Below are positions 33,830-46,177 of a stretch of 64,000 nt of DNA, piece after piece. Made by a program: the position numbers and the translations under genes. Source of the stretch: Chrysopilus asiliformis (lineage: Eukaryota > Arthropoda > Insecta > Diptera > Rhagionidae); NCBI GenBank assembly GCA_964034945.1, contig OZ035962.1, forward strand, positions 83,225,942-83,289,941, read 5' to 3'. The stretch's first letter is position 1. Each line of letters opens with the position of its first letter. Under the pieces are notes generated by a model. That model made no database searches. It was not told the origin of the DNA and worked only from the letters and a program-made list of their open reading frames with translations.

Positions 33830-34035
33830 GCAAATACTCCAGTTTGTATGCATACCTTTGAGCAAACGCTCATGCTGATAATTTGAAAAAATGTGTTTTA
33901 AGTATGATTTTACATAACCAATCCAGACAAATGCACTTTTTTTTAAATAACCATTTTCTCCGTTCTAATATAGAGTATTTCGCGATTAGCCCCTGGAAAT
34001 CGTACTTTTCTTATGTTTTTGCTATGATTTCAATT
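33830..34035 (+). repeat. Repeat A terminal fragment
   Basis: Phrases of the 3' portion of A: AAATGTGTTTTAAGTATGAT, TTACATAACCA, ATATAGAGTATTTCGCGATT, AGCCCCTGGAAATCGTACTT. Confidence 0.6.
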
Positions 34036-35840
34036 TTTGTTTTTAAAGAAAATTTCAGTAAAATATGAGATCTCTTTGAAACATCAGCAGTGATTTTTTT
34101 ACTGTGAAAATGTCAACAAAAATCCTGAAAAAGGTACAAATATGCCGACAAATAAGAGCACATCCATTTATAAAGAAAGTCCTTTAAAACTTCGCCTGTG
34201 AAATGGGAAGGCAATGACAACATACATTATGTTGTGGGGGACGAAAACAAAAAAAAAATGCCCTGTGAAAAATGGTTCCGACACTAGTAAAAAAAATAAA
34301 GAAGGTCCGTTTCTGTTGCTTCAAACGCACACGACTGAAAAACGAGACGTATGTCCGCTAATTGGATGTCATTAATTATTTTGTAAAGCCGAGAAAAATA
34401 TTTTATTCTCTTTTCGTTTCATGTTTCACTCCGGAAATTTTTCTATGGTTTATTTTCATTTTGTCGCCTATATACGAAACAACGGCCCAATCTGTTGGAA
34501 ACTGTCAAGTTTCATGTCATGACAATGGAAACATTCGAATGGGATCAAATTTTCACCAGCGAAATTAATAGCGTCCAATTAGTGTAGCGCTTAAATTGGA
34601 ATTTACACGTTAAAATTTGTGTAATTAAAATCGGTCATGTATTCGATGTGACTATTTGTTTGATGATGATGATTAGTTATCCTATATGCTTTAGGAAATA
34701 CCGGTTATCCTAATTAAGAAGGCTTTTATGTCAATTGAACAAGATTAGTAGCGAGGGATTTATGCCAGGATATAGATTTTCATTAGATTTTGAAATGTAG
34801 GAAGTGTACGTATGTGGAGATAAATTGAACATTTTTACGTAGGAATTGGCTAAATATTTTGTATGTTAAGTATAAAATATCATGAAGGATACTAAGAGAT
34901 AATTTGGGATACTAATTACCAAAAGTAAAAGAAATGTCGGATTTTATTAATGAAATATTCGATTTTAGTTAGGAATCGAATACAGCAATAGGTAAAATGC
35001 GAGAAAAACCTTCGCAAATAGCGATTTTTTACTAATCAACCACTGTAGAAATATGAAAAAAAAAATCCGTATGCCTTCAGGACCTCCAGTTTCGAATTTT
35101 GAAATCCAGATTTGTGATTAGCGGCCCGAAACACAGTATTGCCAGTTTTTCAGAAAAAAATGGATATCAGCGTTATACTTACTGTACTTTCCGTATCGAA
35201 TTTTTGAAACGAAGCTGTGTGCAAAATTTCATGGCAATCGGTTTAGTGGTTCGGGAGATGCTGTATTTTTTGCTTAATTTTGCTAACGTTTGCGAAACAA
35301 CGAAATTTTTTTCAATACTTTGGGAAAGGTTTACACCAGGCCACATTTCTTTCTAAGCATTCAACAACAATTTGCTAAGCAATTTGCTTTTTCCCATGCT
35401 AAATCCAGACGGCCAAACAAAAAATAGTTGACCGTCAACCATAATCACGTTGAAGGCTTCTGCGTGTCATCAGATTATCTAATTGCCCAAAAAACAACCA
35501 TTATCTAATTGTCGGTTGTCGAAAAAACAATGAAAAGCACTTTAAATCGTTAATACTCAATTTGACGGGGTGGAAAGAATGTGTACCATAAGGTGTTGAT
35601 GGCAGATTCTGTTGACGGTCAATGTGTTTTCATCATCATCTCAATATTTTTTGTCCAAAATTTAGTGGAAGATGTATTTTTTAATTTATTGGGAATCTTT
35701 TTTATTTTTTTGAATTTCATAGCAAAAGTTTTTGTCCAATATTTTATAGATATTTTACATGACAGAATTTCCTTTCCTTATTTTTCAATTTTTGATAAAT
35801 GCAAAAAAATACAAGGACCTATGCTATCTGATTTATACCC
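34036..35840. other. AT-rich DNA, no supported gene
   Basis: Near 35215-35270 the phrase GCAAAATTTCATGGCAATCG, GTTTAGTGGTTCGGGAG resembles 45247-45300 and marks a dispersed repeat remnant. The stretch 34330-34640 is less repetitive, but I could not identify a gene in it. Confidence 0.5.
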
Positions 35841-35849
35841 AACTGAATT

Positions 35850-35914
35850 TGGCTTTCCTAGATTTTGCATATTTACAATTTTAGCCGCCGGGTGAAGCCG
35901 GGTCCAAATTCTAG
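35850..35914 (+). mobile_element. Helitron 3' end
   Basis: GCCGCCGGGTGAAGCCGGGT, CCAAATTCTAG, followed by T is nearly the same terminus as the Helitron ending at 26835. The matching 5' end (TCATACTAA plus CTGTCTGT tract) was not found upstream, so this copy is truncated or decayed. Confidence 0.65.
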
Positions 35915-35984
35915 TTCTACATTGATTGGTCTGATACACATGAAAAAGATAGGGGGATCAAATTTGCACTTCAGATTTTGAAGG

Positions 35985-36420
35985 TAAAACATAAAATTTT
36001 TCCCAAGATATTATTTTTTTTCAATCAAAAATGTGTGATTATGATTGGAATAAAAAATTATGAAAAGCCAGAAAGTTTCATAAAAATATGTCATGATTTG
36101 TAGATTTTGCAGGAGTTTAAACTTCGAAAAGCGCCAAATTTTCCCCATCCGGTCTTCTACTGTTGACGGATTTCCGCCAAAAGTTGATAGAATCATCCCA
36201 TTCTAGGACCAAATATCCCTGTAAAAATTTATGGTTCTAACTGCTGGTTTTTAAGATTTCTCAACACCGACAGACTGGCCGACAGACTGACAGAAAGAAA
36301 GACATTTTTGTAATAATGTTCCAATCGACTCAGGAGTGCTCAAGAAATGTTTTTAGGCAAAATTAAGAGGACAAGATTTTTCATGAATACAAAAAATTTA
36401 AAAAAATGTATCATATATGT
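35985..36420 (+). repeat. Repeat C, copy 2 (uninterrupted)
   Basis: The intact counterpart of 1985-2707 plus 4353-4500: CCAAAAGTTGATAGAATCAT, AGGACCAAATA, GACCGACAG-type tracts, GAAAGACATTTTTGTAATAA, GACTCAGGAGTGCTC, TTTTTAGGCAAAATTA, TTTTTCATGAATAC. Confidence 0.7.
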
Positions 36421-37605
36421 TGAATTAAGTTTTCCTTTTGAAAAACACCTAACAAAAACGTTCTTCAACACTCTTAAATATTTATAAAATACAACACAAA
36501 GGGAAAATGATGATAATTTAAAATGTTTTTACAACACATTTTCCCGACAAATCTGTTTAAATCTTTTTAAAGCTCTGGAAATTGGCATTCTGTCCAGTTC
36601 TAAGTAATAAATAAAACAACTTGACATTCAATTGATGTTTTGAAAATGCTTCAAGTTGATCCCGGCCGTCTAGACTTGTGTCAGGAAAGCCAGGATAGAA
36701 TGAAAATAAAACTACAAGATATACGGGTTGAAAAAAATGAGCAGTGAAATGTAAATATTTTTTTTTAAATTTTGTTCTGTTCATTCTACCTACCTCGACC
36801 ACTTCTAAACAATTTCTGGATCGACGTTACGCTCGTAAAGAGGTTGGAAACAGCTTAAAGGTAAATCTAGATGTCCTTTTTTAAAGCGCTCTTATTTTAT
36901 ATTAAAGCTTAAATTTTTTTCCATCAAATATTCACTGAGAAAAATCATGAGAAAAACTACAATCGCCACGACCCGATACCCTATTTGATATACTTAAAAA
37001 AGCTACAAACAATTCGTTTTTTTTTTTGTGTTCCATTATTACAGTTTTAACCTCAAATTTTCTATCTAAACTAGTAACGGCCAATTTGTTTGTTTGTTAC
37101 CGCATCTTTTAAATGCTGTTTGTGTGAACTTTATAAAACTTGTTTTAAAATGTGCCGTGAGGGTAGATTCGCGTTCTGTGAAATCTAAAATGAAAAAGTT
37201 TGCGCGTGATTCTGGTATAGTGTAAAAATGACATGTTTTCGATAATGTTTAGCATTTTAAAAACAGAAAAAGAATCGTAAATGCCCCCTTTTCACGAAAA
37301 AACTTTTTTTTTTGAGTTTTCATAGAACGCGATTTTATTCCGAAATTTTTTTTGGATGGCTTGTAAAACATAACATCTAGTGTGCTTGATCATATCGGGT
37401 ATAAAAAATTGTTTTTGCGTATAGTGTTTTTGACGAAAATAATACTACATATGTTTTATCAAAATGTCTCCATTCAATTTTTTTTTGTGTTCAACGATCG
37501 TATTCTGTGTATCCAATAATGCAGTGTTTCCAAACCTTTTTTGCTGACTTATTCCCTACCGAGCTATTTTTTTCTCGCGTAGCCTCTTTTGAGCTTCCTC
37601 GACCA
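36421..37605. other. AT-rich DNA, nothing recognised
   Basis: No supported feature; frames are short and AT-biased. Confidence 0.55.
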
Positions 37606-37609
37606 AAAA

Positions 37610-38530
37610 GATCAAAGCGTTCATGTCTTTATTATAATGAACTTCACCAGAGTGTTTGGACAAATGATTTTGATTTCCGTATGTCCGTCTGTCTGTCTGT
37701 CTGTTCGTCTGTGAACACCATAACTTTCGAAAGGATCGAGCTAAAGACTTGAAATTTTGTACAGTAACGTTTCTTATAAATGGATAGAATAAATTCTTAA
37801 ACGCCTTCACCCATACAAATGAAACAGTTTTTTGCAATTTTCTGGAAAACGGTGAGTGATATTGAAAAATTTATAAAGGTAGAATAAGATTTTATCTATA
37901 CACCAAAATCCAGTTAGACCACTTCTTCCCCCCTTCCGCATACAAATTGAATACATTGAAACCTCGATACCGTATACCCTCAGTACTGTATACCCCTCAA
38001 TAGTGTATACCCCACAGAGAAAGTGTCAGGAGGAGAAGGCAATGGGGGCGAAACAGCAGAAACTTCTTAAGCAACAAACAATAACTTCTTACTTTGCTAA
38101 ATAACTTTGTAAATTAAATGTATAAATCAGTAAAACATTAAAAACTGTATTCTCTGTTTTTTATAATTAAAACCATGACAATATTTTCTTCTCTTATAAT
38201 ACCCCTCGATATTGTATACCCCTCGATACTGTATACTACCCCGGTTTGATATCGGTATACAGTATCGAGGTTTCAATGTACTTTCTTTTCTATTTTCTCG
38301 AAAACGGTGAGTCTTTTTGAAAAAAATATATAGAGGCAGTATCTGTTTAAAATATGCTTTTACCTAACCGTTCCTTACATCAAAATCCAATCGGAACTCT
38401 TCTTTCCCCGTCTTCTTATACAAATGGGTTTTTTTGATAACCATTTTGTGTGTCATCATAAAGAGTATTTTGACGATTGGCTCCTGGCAATTGTATTTTT
38501 TCTTATGTTTATATTATTCTTATATGAAGA
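37610..38530 (+). repeat. Repeat A, copy A6 (interrupted)
   Basis: Nearly full-length: CACCAGAGTGTTTGG, GATTTTGATTTCCG, CTGTCTGTCTGTCTG, GAACACCATAACTTTCGAAA, CGAAAACGGTGAGT (twice, near 37850 and 38300), and the AGAGTATTTTGACGATTGGC, TCCTGGCAATTGTA end. A pogo-like MITE sits in its middle. Confidence 0.8.
37954..38278. mobile_element. pogo-like MITE
   Basis: 325 bp flanked by TA on each side. The ends CATTGAAACCTCGATACCGT and GTATCGAGGTTTCAATG form a 25-bp inverted repeat with one mismatch, resembling pogo/Tigger ends (GAAACCTCGATA). The interior repeats GTATACCCCTCGATA five or more times near both ends. No ORF. Confidence 0.88.
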
Positions 38531-40493
38531 ATAAAAAAAAAATATGATTTTGATTCAAGTTCTTTCTTCTAACATAAGTTTCAAACCAAATACCAAAACA
38601 CTTTTAAATCACAGATAGCTATTAATTCATTAACCCATTCGATATTTTGATGCCATATGGCAACGCAGTTAAAAGTTGCTAAAAAATTTGAATTGACTTA
38701 TATTTATTTATTTTCAAACACTCTATTCTCATTCAGTGCACCTTTAAGTGCATTTGTGACCCAATTTTGATTTTTTGAGTAAAAAGCTGGACTACAGTGG
38801 ACGTATTTGTAAAAAATAGAAATTTTTAATTTTTTTTTTGTTTTTTTTTGTTTTAAATGAATACTAATAGCTTAAACATCACTAATTTGTATAGAGAGAA
38901 TTTTTAACCCCCATAGAAAAAAACATGTACCGAACGGGTTAATAGAAATTCAATATATATTCTTTTATAACAACTTTTTCAAATTTTGGTTGCCGCCATT
39001 TTATTTTTCAAATTTCGTATACCCTTGGAGTCAGCCGATGTTTTCCCAGAGATACATGTACTCTAGGTTGGGAAATACTGAAATAAAGCAAAGGCTTTTT
39101 AAGCTACTCAAAGCTTTTCCTTGTTTTTCATGTTAATCACCTGTCAGACAAGCATAAAATGTTTCTATTATACAGTTGGGTCACAATTCCCAGAAGATTT
39201 AACCTCGTTCTCTTCCCATAGAACAACTTTTTTCCCAGGATTGCAGTGAAATTGCCTGGATACAATTTTGATCGTAGAATACAATAATTCTGTATACACA
39301 TAACAGGGTGTTTGTATCTATGTTAGAGGGTTTTCTATTATATTATGAATGTTATATATGAACAATCATATTTGTATTTAACTATTGTTGTTAAAAATAT
39401 AAAACCTACTCACATATCAATATCAGCAGGATTCTTTTGCCATTGTTATATAATCTGCTTCATTGATGTATTTCTATTCATACAGCAAGGTGAATGTTTT
39501 TCATTGACAAAGTACAAATATTTATATATACGTTATGTCAGAAAGGTGGTGAATTTAAGTGCAAAGACAACATGAGCAGCATAAGTATCCCATTTACATT
39601 TCTGCTGACTTTATTCGAAATCTTCATCTACATTTTCAGATTAAAAGCGCCGAAAAGTTGTTGAAATTCAGATGGTCGGATAAAGAATTTCCTACTATAT
39701 TGTTTGACTACTTTAGACCGTACCGTAGCAGTATTTTCCACACAAAATTTCAATGCATTTCGGTAGAGGTTTTTTTGTGCTACCCATTTTTAACATGTTA
39801 GCACACACAAATGGTAAAAATAGAAGAACACTAGACGAAATGTAAGCAAATATGCTAATTATGTTTGCATGTCGAGCACATATTGTGACATATAAGTAAA
39901 AGTTGAGTATGTTCGATTCGTCTTCTTTAATGAGATGCTTGTAATTGAGGAAGTTATTTTGATTATGTTTCTAGCTTAAATTTGATTCCAGCACGAGATG
40001 ATAAATAATTTTATGCTATTTATGTATCGAATTAAGAGTAAAAGGTTTGCTAATATGAACGCTACTGCCAAGATGTTGCAAAAATGTAGGTTGAACTTTT
40101 TTTTTATTGTGATCATAAGATTAACAGAATCCAAAAAAAAAAGTTTCTCTTTGGATTTCTTGACCAATTTGAATTTTAATATTATTTATTTTGATAATTT
40201 TCTTGATATTGAAATATTTTTGCTTCTATCGAAATAATTTTTATTCAAGTACCAGATTTCTCATGACCACAATTGAATAATTCTATGAATTTAATTTAAA
40301 TGGAAACAATGAGGAATCGAAAGAATTTTTGAAAAGCCCAATTGACCAAATTGTTTGGAAAACCAATTGGATTTCCAATTATCTTGTACCAAGCACCGAA
40401 GGTTCGATTTATGGAATTTTGACTGGAAATCCAAGATTTTTTCCTGTGAAAATTGTCCTTTTTGTACCATAAGGTCCATAATTCCAAATATTC
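38531..40493. other. AT-rich DNA, no supported gene
   Basis: Frames of 60-80 codons exist on both strands but carry no recognisable motif. Confidence 0.5.
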
Positions 40494-40496
40494 TTA

Positions 40497-40869
40497 GCGC
40501 GATATTACACACGGCAACTTTCGGGCTTACTTAAGCCGATTTTTGGGAGAAACGACTGAGGAGGGAAAAGTTGCCACTCGAAATCATGGCTTATCGACAA
40601 TCTGCATACATGCAACCCGTGTGAACCGGTTTGGGAAAAGTAGTAGGCAGAAATCATTTTCGTTCTGACCGTCAGCAGGTAAAGATCTTGGGAAGTATAT
40701 GAGCAGCAGCAATTTCAATGGTTTCAGTCCACACACACATATGTAAACTTGTGTAGCCTATGCAAACAGGATTGGCTTATTTAAGCCACAAATGTGAGCA
40801 CATTGGCTTATTAAGCCCAAAAGTTGCCGGCTTAAATAAGCCCGAAAGTTGCCGTGTGTAATATCGCGC
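40497..40869. mobile_element. PIF/Harbinger-like MITE
   Basis: 373 bp with long perfect inverted ends starting GCGCGATATTACACACGGCA and ending TGCCGTGTGTAATATCGCGC, and TTA on each side. Further in, GGCTTA and TAAGCC motifs repeat. The phrase TTACACACGGCAACTTT is shared with an element in the gene's second intron (57315 end), so the two are related. Non-coding. Confidence 0.92.
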
Positions 40870-40872
40870 TTA

Positions 40873-42425
40873 AACTTTATAAAGGAAAATTGCGTGGTAC
40901 ATTTGGACACGGTACAAAAATTCCAACATTGGTCAATTGGGAGAAACATCAAGTTTCGATCCCGAGAATCAATGGCTGGAATAAATTCCGAATGTAATTC
41001 GCGGAGGAATTCAAGAAAAAATGACAAGTGTAAGGGGGCCTTAGATTTAAGATTATATTGCATCAGTACAAGAATTTTTTTGAAGTATCCTGAAAAATCT
41101 ATAACTGGAAAGACCGATTTTTAAAAATAACATGAATTTCATAAAACAAGGAGTTTAAAAACTTATTTTTTGATCTGCAACTCTAAATATTGTTAAATTG
41201 ATGACCTTTAGGAAATTTTTGCCCTATAACAATAAAAAATTAGATAAAATCAAACTGAATAAAATGTTTTAAAATTTCAAATTAATATTTAATGAGTTTC
41301 TATACCTTTTTAATTCCAGATACAACATTGATGGCTCATTAAATGCAAATAGATTAATTTAAGTGTCGCGTAGATGTTTAATAATGTAATAAAAATGAAA
41401 ACAAAACATTTTACGATCGCTAGTGAGAAAATGAAATCAGCTGTCCTTTATCCCTATGGACCATTAACTGGGACAGGATGTTGTCGGATGCTTCATGCTA
41501 AACATTTAGCATTAACTAGTGCTATATATACATTGGTTAGTATAAAATATTAGTTCTTAATATCTCATATATATAAGTATTATTCAGATATCGTTTTAGC
41601 ATAGCTAAAATATAACATATTTGAATCATCGCAAGTTCCTGTTAATGTCTATCTCTCCTGAAATTCCAATTTCGGGCCCTTAAGAAAGTTAACTTTGTGG
41701 AAATTCAATGGGACTTGTATGTCAAGTTTGGAATAGTTTCAGTACAATTTGAAAACTTTTTATTTGTAAAAGGATTCCTAATCTTCTCAGAAATCAAATT
41801 GAGTGTGTCGAAGCATTTGTTCTCTTGGCATTTAAACCGGGAGCCGGTGCCATTGTTTAGCCAGGATTCACACGAAAACTTGGAACAATTAACTTGATAG
41901 GGAGCACAAAAACCCAAACCCAAACACAACATAATAATATCTCCACAAGACACAATTCTACGTGGTTTAATTTAAATATACGACAACATAATGAATGGTA
42001 GTTCTCAAGGAAGATAAATTCACACAATCGGTAAATTTTTGAGGGGCTTTTTCATTTCAGTTGAAATAAATGTCTTAAGCTTGGGAATAAGTGTACCGAT
42101 GGAATCGAAACGCTATGCAAATGGCTCTTGAAAACCGCCTCATTAAGCAAATTAATCGACCATTACGAGGTTTGCTAGACCTCACTTGACTCATTCTTTC
42201 AATGTGGATTTACTTTGCTGCTGAGTTGGTGTTTCTTTTTGCTTGCCCCAATATATTTCGTCCTGTGCGGGTATTTTATTTAGATATCACGACATTCTTA
42301 GATTAAGCTGTTCGTATCAGCAACGTAAATAGAATAAGGACGACAGGGCTCCGATAGGGACTAAACTGGGCGTGCGACCTAAATCCTCAAGCAAATGAAA
42401 GACTTTGCCGATGAAATGGTTTGCC
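40873..42425. other. AT-rich DNA, nothing recognised
   Basis: Overlapping 80-100 codon frames on both strands at 40758-41124 partly reflect the adjacent MITE. CCAATTGACCAA at 40338 and TTGGTCAATTGG at 40929 flank the MITE in inverted orientation and may be part of an older repeat. No gene is supported. Confidence 0.5.
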
Positions 42426-42429
42426 ATTT

Positions 42430-42640
42430 CCGTTTTTTACTTTCCTCTGCTATAGAGGGAAAGTACAATATTGTATTCATGACGGAAACCGTTTCGAGAA
42501 CAGATTCGGAAACAGATAGAAACTTTCTGATCAATACGAAATCTGTTGCAGGCAAAATTATGAAGATGTCGTGCATCTGTCTGTCGGTCTGCCGAGAACT
42601 CGTTGACCTAATGACTTGAAATTGTCTATAGATGAGTTTT
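42430..42640 (+). repeat. Repeat G, copy 2 (uninterrupted)
   Basis: It matches 17875-18440 without the MITE: TTTACTTTCCTC, AGTACAATATTGTATTCATG, AGAAACTTTCTGATCAATAC, GGCAAAATTATGAAGATGTC and the CTGTCTGTCGGTCTG tract. Confidence 0.7.
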
Positions 42641-42719
42641 ACGAAAATCGTAGTTTTCTGTCAACTTTTGGAATAGTGACGTTAACTAAATACAATTTAA
42701 AAAAAAAATAAAAAAATTT

Positions 42720-42957
42720 TTTTTTAAAAAAAGCTTTTATTAAAAAAGAATGCACTAAAAAGAAAAAAAAATAATTTTCTGGACGCTGTGTATCACAAAT
42801 ATAAAAGCTTTTTAAAAGCGAGATAAATTTTTATTTTATTGTTTTATGCTTTATCTCGCTTTTTAAAAGCTTTTATATTTGTGATACACAGCGTCCAGAA
42901 AATTATTTTTTTCTTTTTAGTGCATTCTTTTTTAATAAAAGCTTTTTTTTAAAAATT
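42720..42957. repeat. Near-perfect 240-bp palindrome
   Basis: The arms 42720-42827 and 42850-42957 are inverted copies with only small indels, around a 22-bp T-rich loop. Each arm contains TGCACTAAAAAGAAAAAA, TTTTCTGGACGCTGTGTATC and ATAAAAGCTTTTTAAAAGCG (or complements). No flanking duplication is obvious because both outer sides are A/T runs. It may be a fold-back MITE or a replication-slip palindrome. Confidence 0.9.
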
Positions 42958-43020
42958 TATTTTTTATTTTTTTTATTTTGTTCTTTTTAGTCTTCGAATA
43001 TATATCCTTACATTTGAGAT

Positions 43021-43430
43021 GTCCTTACAGGCTTTTTAACTTGAGAATCGTATTCAGCGACCCCAAAAACCCCCAGAATAGATTTTTTCCGGAAAATTTG
43101 GAGAAAAGGATAATCACGTTATCCTTACAGGACCTTCCGTTATCCTTACAGACTTTTTAATGACATATTCGGATTCAGTGATCTCAAAAACCCCCAGAAT
43201 AGATTTTTTTCCGGAAAATTTGGAGAAAAGGATAATCACGTTATCCTTACAGGACCTTCCGTTATCCTTACAAGGACTAAGTAGTGAAAATATTGTATTG
43301 TCATCGGACTTATATAAGTGTGCAAAATTTCAAGTCAATCGGACAAGTGGAAGTGGGTCAAAATTGGGTTGCAAGATTTGATCTGACAGACAAACAGACA
43401 AACAGACAAACACGAAGGCAAGCTAAATAA
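43021..43430 (+). repeat. Repeat D with a ~121-bp tandem duplication
   Basis: Two tandem units (43021-43146 and 43147-43267) share AAAAACCCCCAGAATAGATT, CCGGAAAATTTGGAGAAAAG, GATAATCACGTTATCC and CAGGACCTTCCGTTATCC. Each has an internal palindrome around AAGGATAATCACGTTATCCT. The stretch then continues through AAATTTCAAGTCAATCGGAC and GACAGACAAACAGACAAACA. The same repeat occurs once in reverse at 9125-9320. Confidence 0.85.
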
Positions 43431-44110
43431 AAGCTTTTAAAAAAGAAAACACAGTTTTTTGAAAATTTATCGAAAACTATGCGCTTTTGAGAAAAAATAC
43501 TAGTAACCAAATGGAAAAAAAATTAAATTTCCTGTATTTTTTCCTTTAACGAGTTTTACGTATCCTTAACGGTTCTCAAGATATTTGAAGGAATATTATT
43601 TTTCACATATTTTTTTTCCGAAACTAAACATTGCAGATGAAAGTTTTGTGTTGATCACAACTAATATTTTTTTTCCTCGATTTTGAATTTCGGTTTTCAC
43701 TGAGAGAATCCTTAGTGGCTGGATTTTGTCTGGATGAATTCAGTGAACCTTCGTCCAATCGACTTTGATATTATTATGGGGCAATGGATTGGTAAATTAT
43801 TTTCAAATATGCCGGCAAAGAGGCGTTAATTTCGTAATAAATAGTTGAGATTATCTGCCATTAATTTCGTTTAATATCAGTATTGCTTTCAATTATGGAA
43901 ATCAATCATTATGGGATTGAATTTAAGAAAATCCTTTAAATTGGGTCTTTCAATGGAAATTTCGTTTAATTTAATATTTAAGTAATCAAAAACCTTGACA
44001 CAAAAATTGGCATAATAAAAACCTTCGACTAGATTTAGATAAATTGTTAACTGTTGAAAGTAACTACATTTTCTGGCAATATTTTTTAATCGACTTGGTT
44101 GCTAAAATAG
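43431..44110. other. AT-rich DNA, nothing recognised
   Basis: No supported feature. Confidence 0.55.
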
Positions 44111-44112
44111 GT

Positions 44113-44245
44113 TAGGGGCTGTCTATAAAATACGTCACCTATCTAGTGGGAAGGGGTAGGGCGAGAATGGCAGGAGTTGACGACGAAATCAAATCCCTCA
44201 TATAAAAAATCTCGGAAAAGTATGACGACGGAGGAAAGCGGCTCG
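44113..44245 (+). mobile_element. Possible truncated transposon end
   Basis: GGGGCTGTCTATAAAATACG, TCACCTATCTAGTGGGAAGG resembles the terminal sequence of a common insect MITE type that begins GGGGCTGTCCATAAA-like and reads TACGTCA. The opposite terminus is not found downstream, so this is at best one end. Confidence 0.4.
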
Positions 44246-45330
44246 AAAAGGCGAAATTTAGAGTAGATATCCAGGTTTTTATGGTGCTTTTTAATATAAC
44301 AACCATGAGTTATGAATTTTGTTTTCAATCGTAAATCGTTTATGAGGGCTAAAGTTGAACTATGTTGCAAGTATTTTGATTATCCTTTGATAATTTAAGG
44401 AGGAAATCAATAAAAATCAGCTTGTATATACTCAAAGATCCTATTTCACCACTATGCACGCCTTAACCATGCGTTCAGTCAATATGATGTCATTATTCCT
44501 TGTAAACCGACATTCTATCATTTTTTTGTTGATAAACGAATATTAAAAGAGGACGAAAAAATCGAAAAGACATGCGATCCAATGAAGTTTATTTATAGTG
44601 TGTAAAAAACGAATGTTCTACATGATGTAGAAAGGTTGTTGTCCCATTTATTCTCACGAATATTTTATGGAACCAATCTATAATATGTTACCCTTATAGG
44701 AAAATATTATAGGACCTTTGGGGGAAGAATTTCAAAAATTTTGACATTAGATTCCTGAATAATGACTTTTAAAACTCTCTAATAATTATTTTCCCTAAAG
44801 GCCGGTTCTGACTATATGAGTAATTAGTCAGGTGGTAAGTGGTTAACTTGTTATTAAGTGGTTTAGTAGAAAAAAAGTGTCCGGACATAAGTGCGTTAGT
44901 AAATTAGTTGTCAGAGTTCAAAACAAGAAAACATAAAATCCAGATATGTTCTTTACATTCTGCAAATTATTATAAGCAGATTGCTTGATTTGCCTGTTTT
45001 ATAGATAGGAGGTTTAAAATTCTAAAGACACTCATGTCACCAAATAGACTCAAATATTTACTGTAAAACTTTAAAGTTGTTTCTTCGCTCCAACAAAACG
45101 ACATGTCGGGAAAGCAACTTGACAGCTAATGAACTTGACAAAAATTCATACGTTCAGATTTGTAAAGGGCTTGTTTTGTATTTAGTGAGACAAAGTAGGG
45201 GTGGCTACTTAACTCAACAATTAAACGAGTTGACTAAATTGATGTGTGCAAAATTTTATGGCAATCGCTTTACTGGTTTGGCAGATACTGTGATGAGTGA
45301 GCGATAGTTGGCTTTTATATCTATAGATTT
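44246..45330. other. AT-rich DNA with a repeat tail
   Basis: Only the end is recognisable: GCAAAATTTTATGGCAATCG, CTTTACTGGTTTGG near 45247-45285 resembles 35215-35270 and the 160-bp units of the Helitron at 45916-46894. Confidence 0.5.
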
Positions 45331-46177
45331 AGAATACCGTTTGTAACGTATCGAACCAATCGTTCGGCACAAAGGAAACTACACGAGGGTGTTTGGGCTG
45401 ACAAAGGATTTTGATTTCCGCATGTCCGTCCGTCTGTCCGTTTGTCTGTCCATCTGTCTGTGAACACCATAACTATCCAATGGATTAAGCTAGAGATTTG
45501 AAATCTTTTACATTTTCGTTTCGCGTAAATTGTAAAGTTAAGTTATTGAACGGGCAAAATCGAACTATTCATTCTCCCCTCCCCCATACAAACGAAACCG
45601 TTTTTTTTTTGCAATTTTCTCGAAAACGGTGAGTCGTATAGAAAAAATTGTAAAGGTGAAATGTGTTTAGAATAGAACTCTACATAAATCATCCATATAT
45701 CAAATTTCCAGTTGCACCACTCATTCTTCCCTCCCCCATACAAATGGAATACCTTTTCCCATTGTCCCGAAAACGGTGCATAATATCGAAAAATTGATAA
45801 AGACGAAATGTATTTAGAATACGGTTTTACAAAACCGTCCCATACATCAAAATCCAATCCCTCTCCTATACTAATGGATTTTTCAAAATAATTTTGATTA
45901 TCCTCATATAGAGTATTAGCTTGCATACCCGTCGTTGCCGGGTTAAGTTTTTTCAGATTTTTTTGAGCTAAACTTCAGGCTAATCGGCTCGGTAGTTTCC
46001 CCGCGAAAGGGTAACATAGAGGAAGAGCTAAATTTCGAGATCACTTTACCCCATCCCCTTACGCCTCCCACCTCTCGGGCTACTTTTTAATGGCTCTATG
46101 TTGGGGCTGGAACCCCGACGAACATCTATGCCAAATTTCAGGCCAATCGGTTCAGTAGCTTCTTCGCGAAAGAGTAA

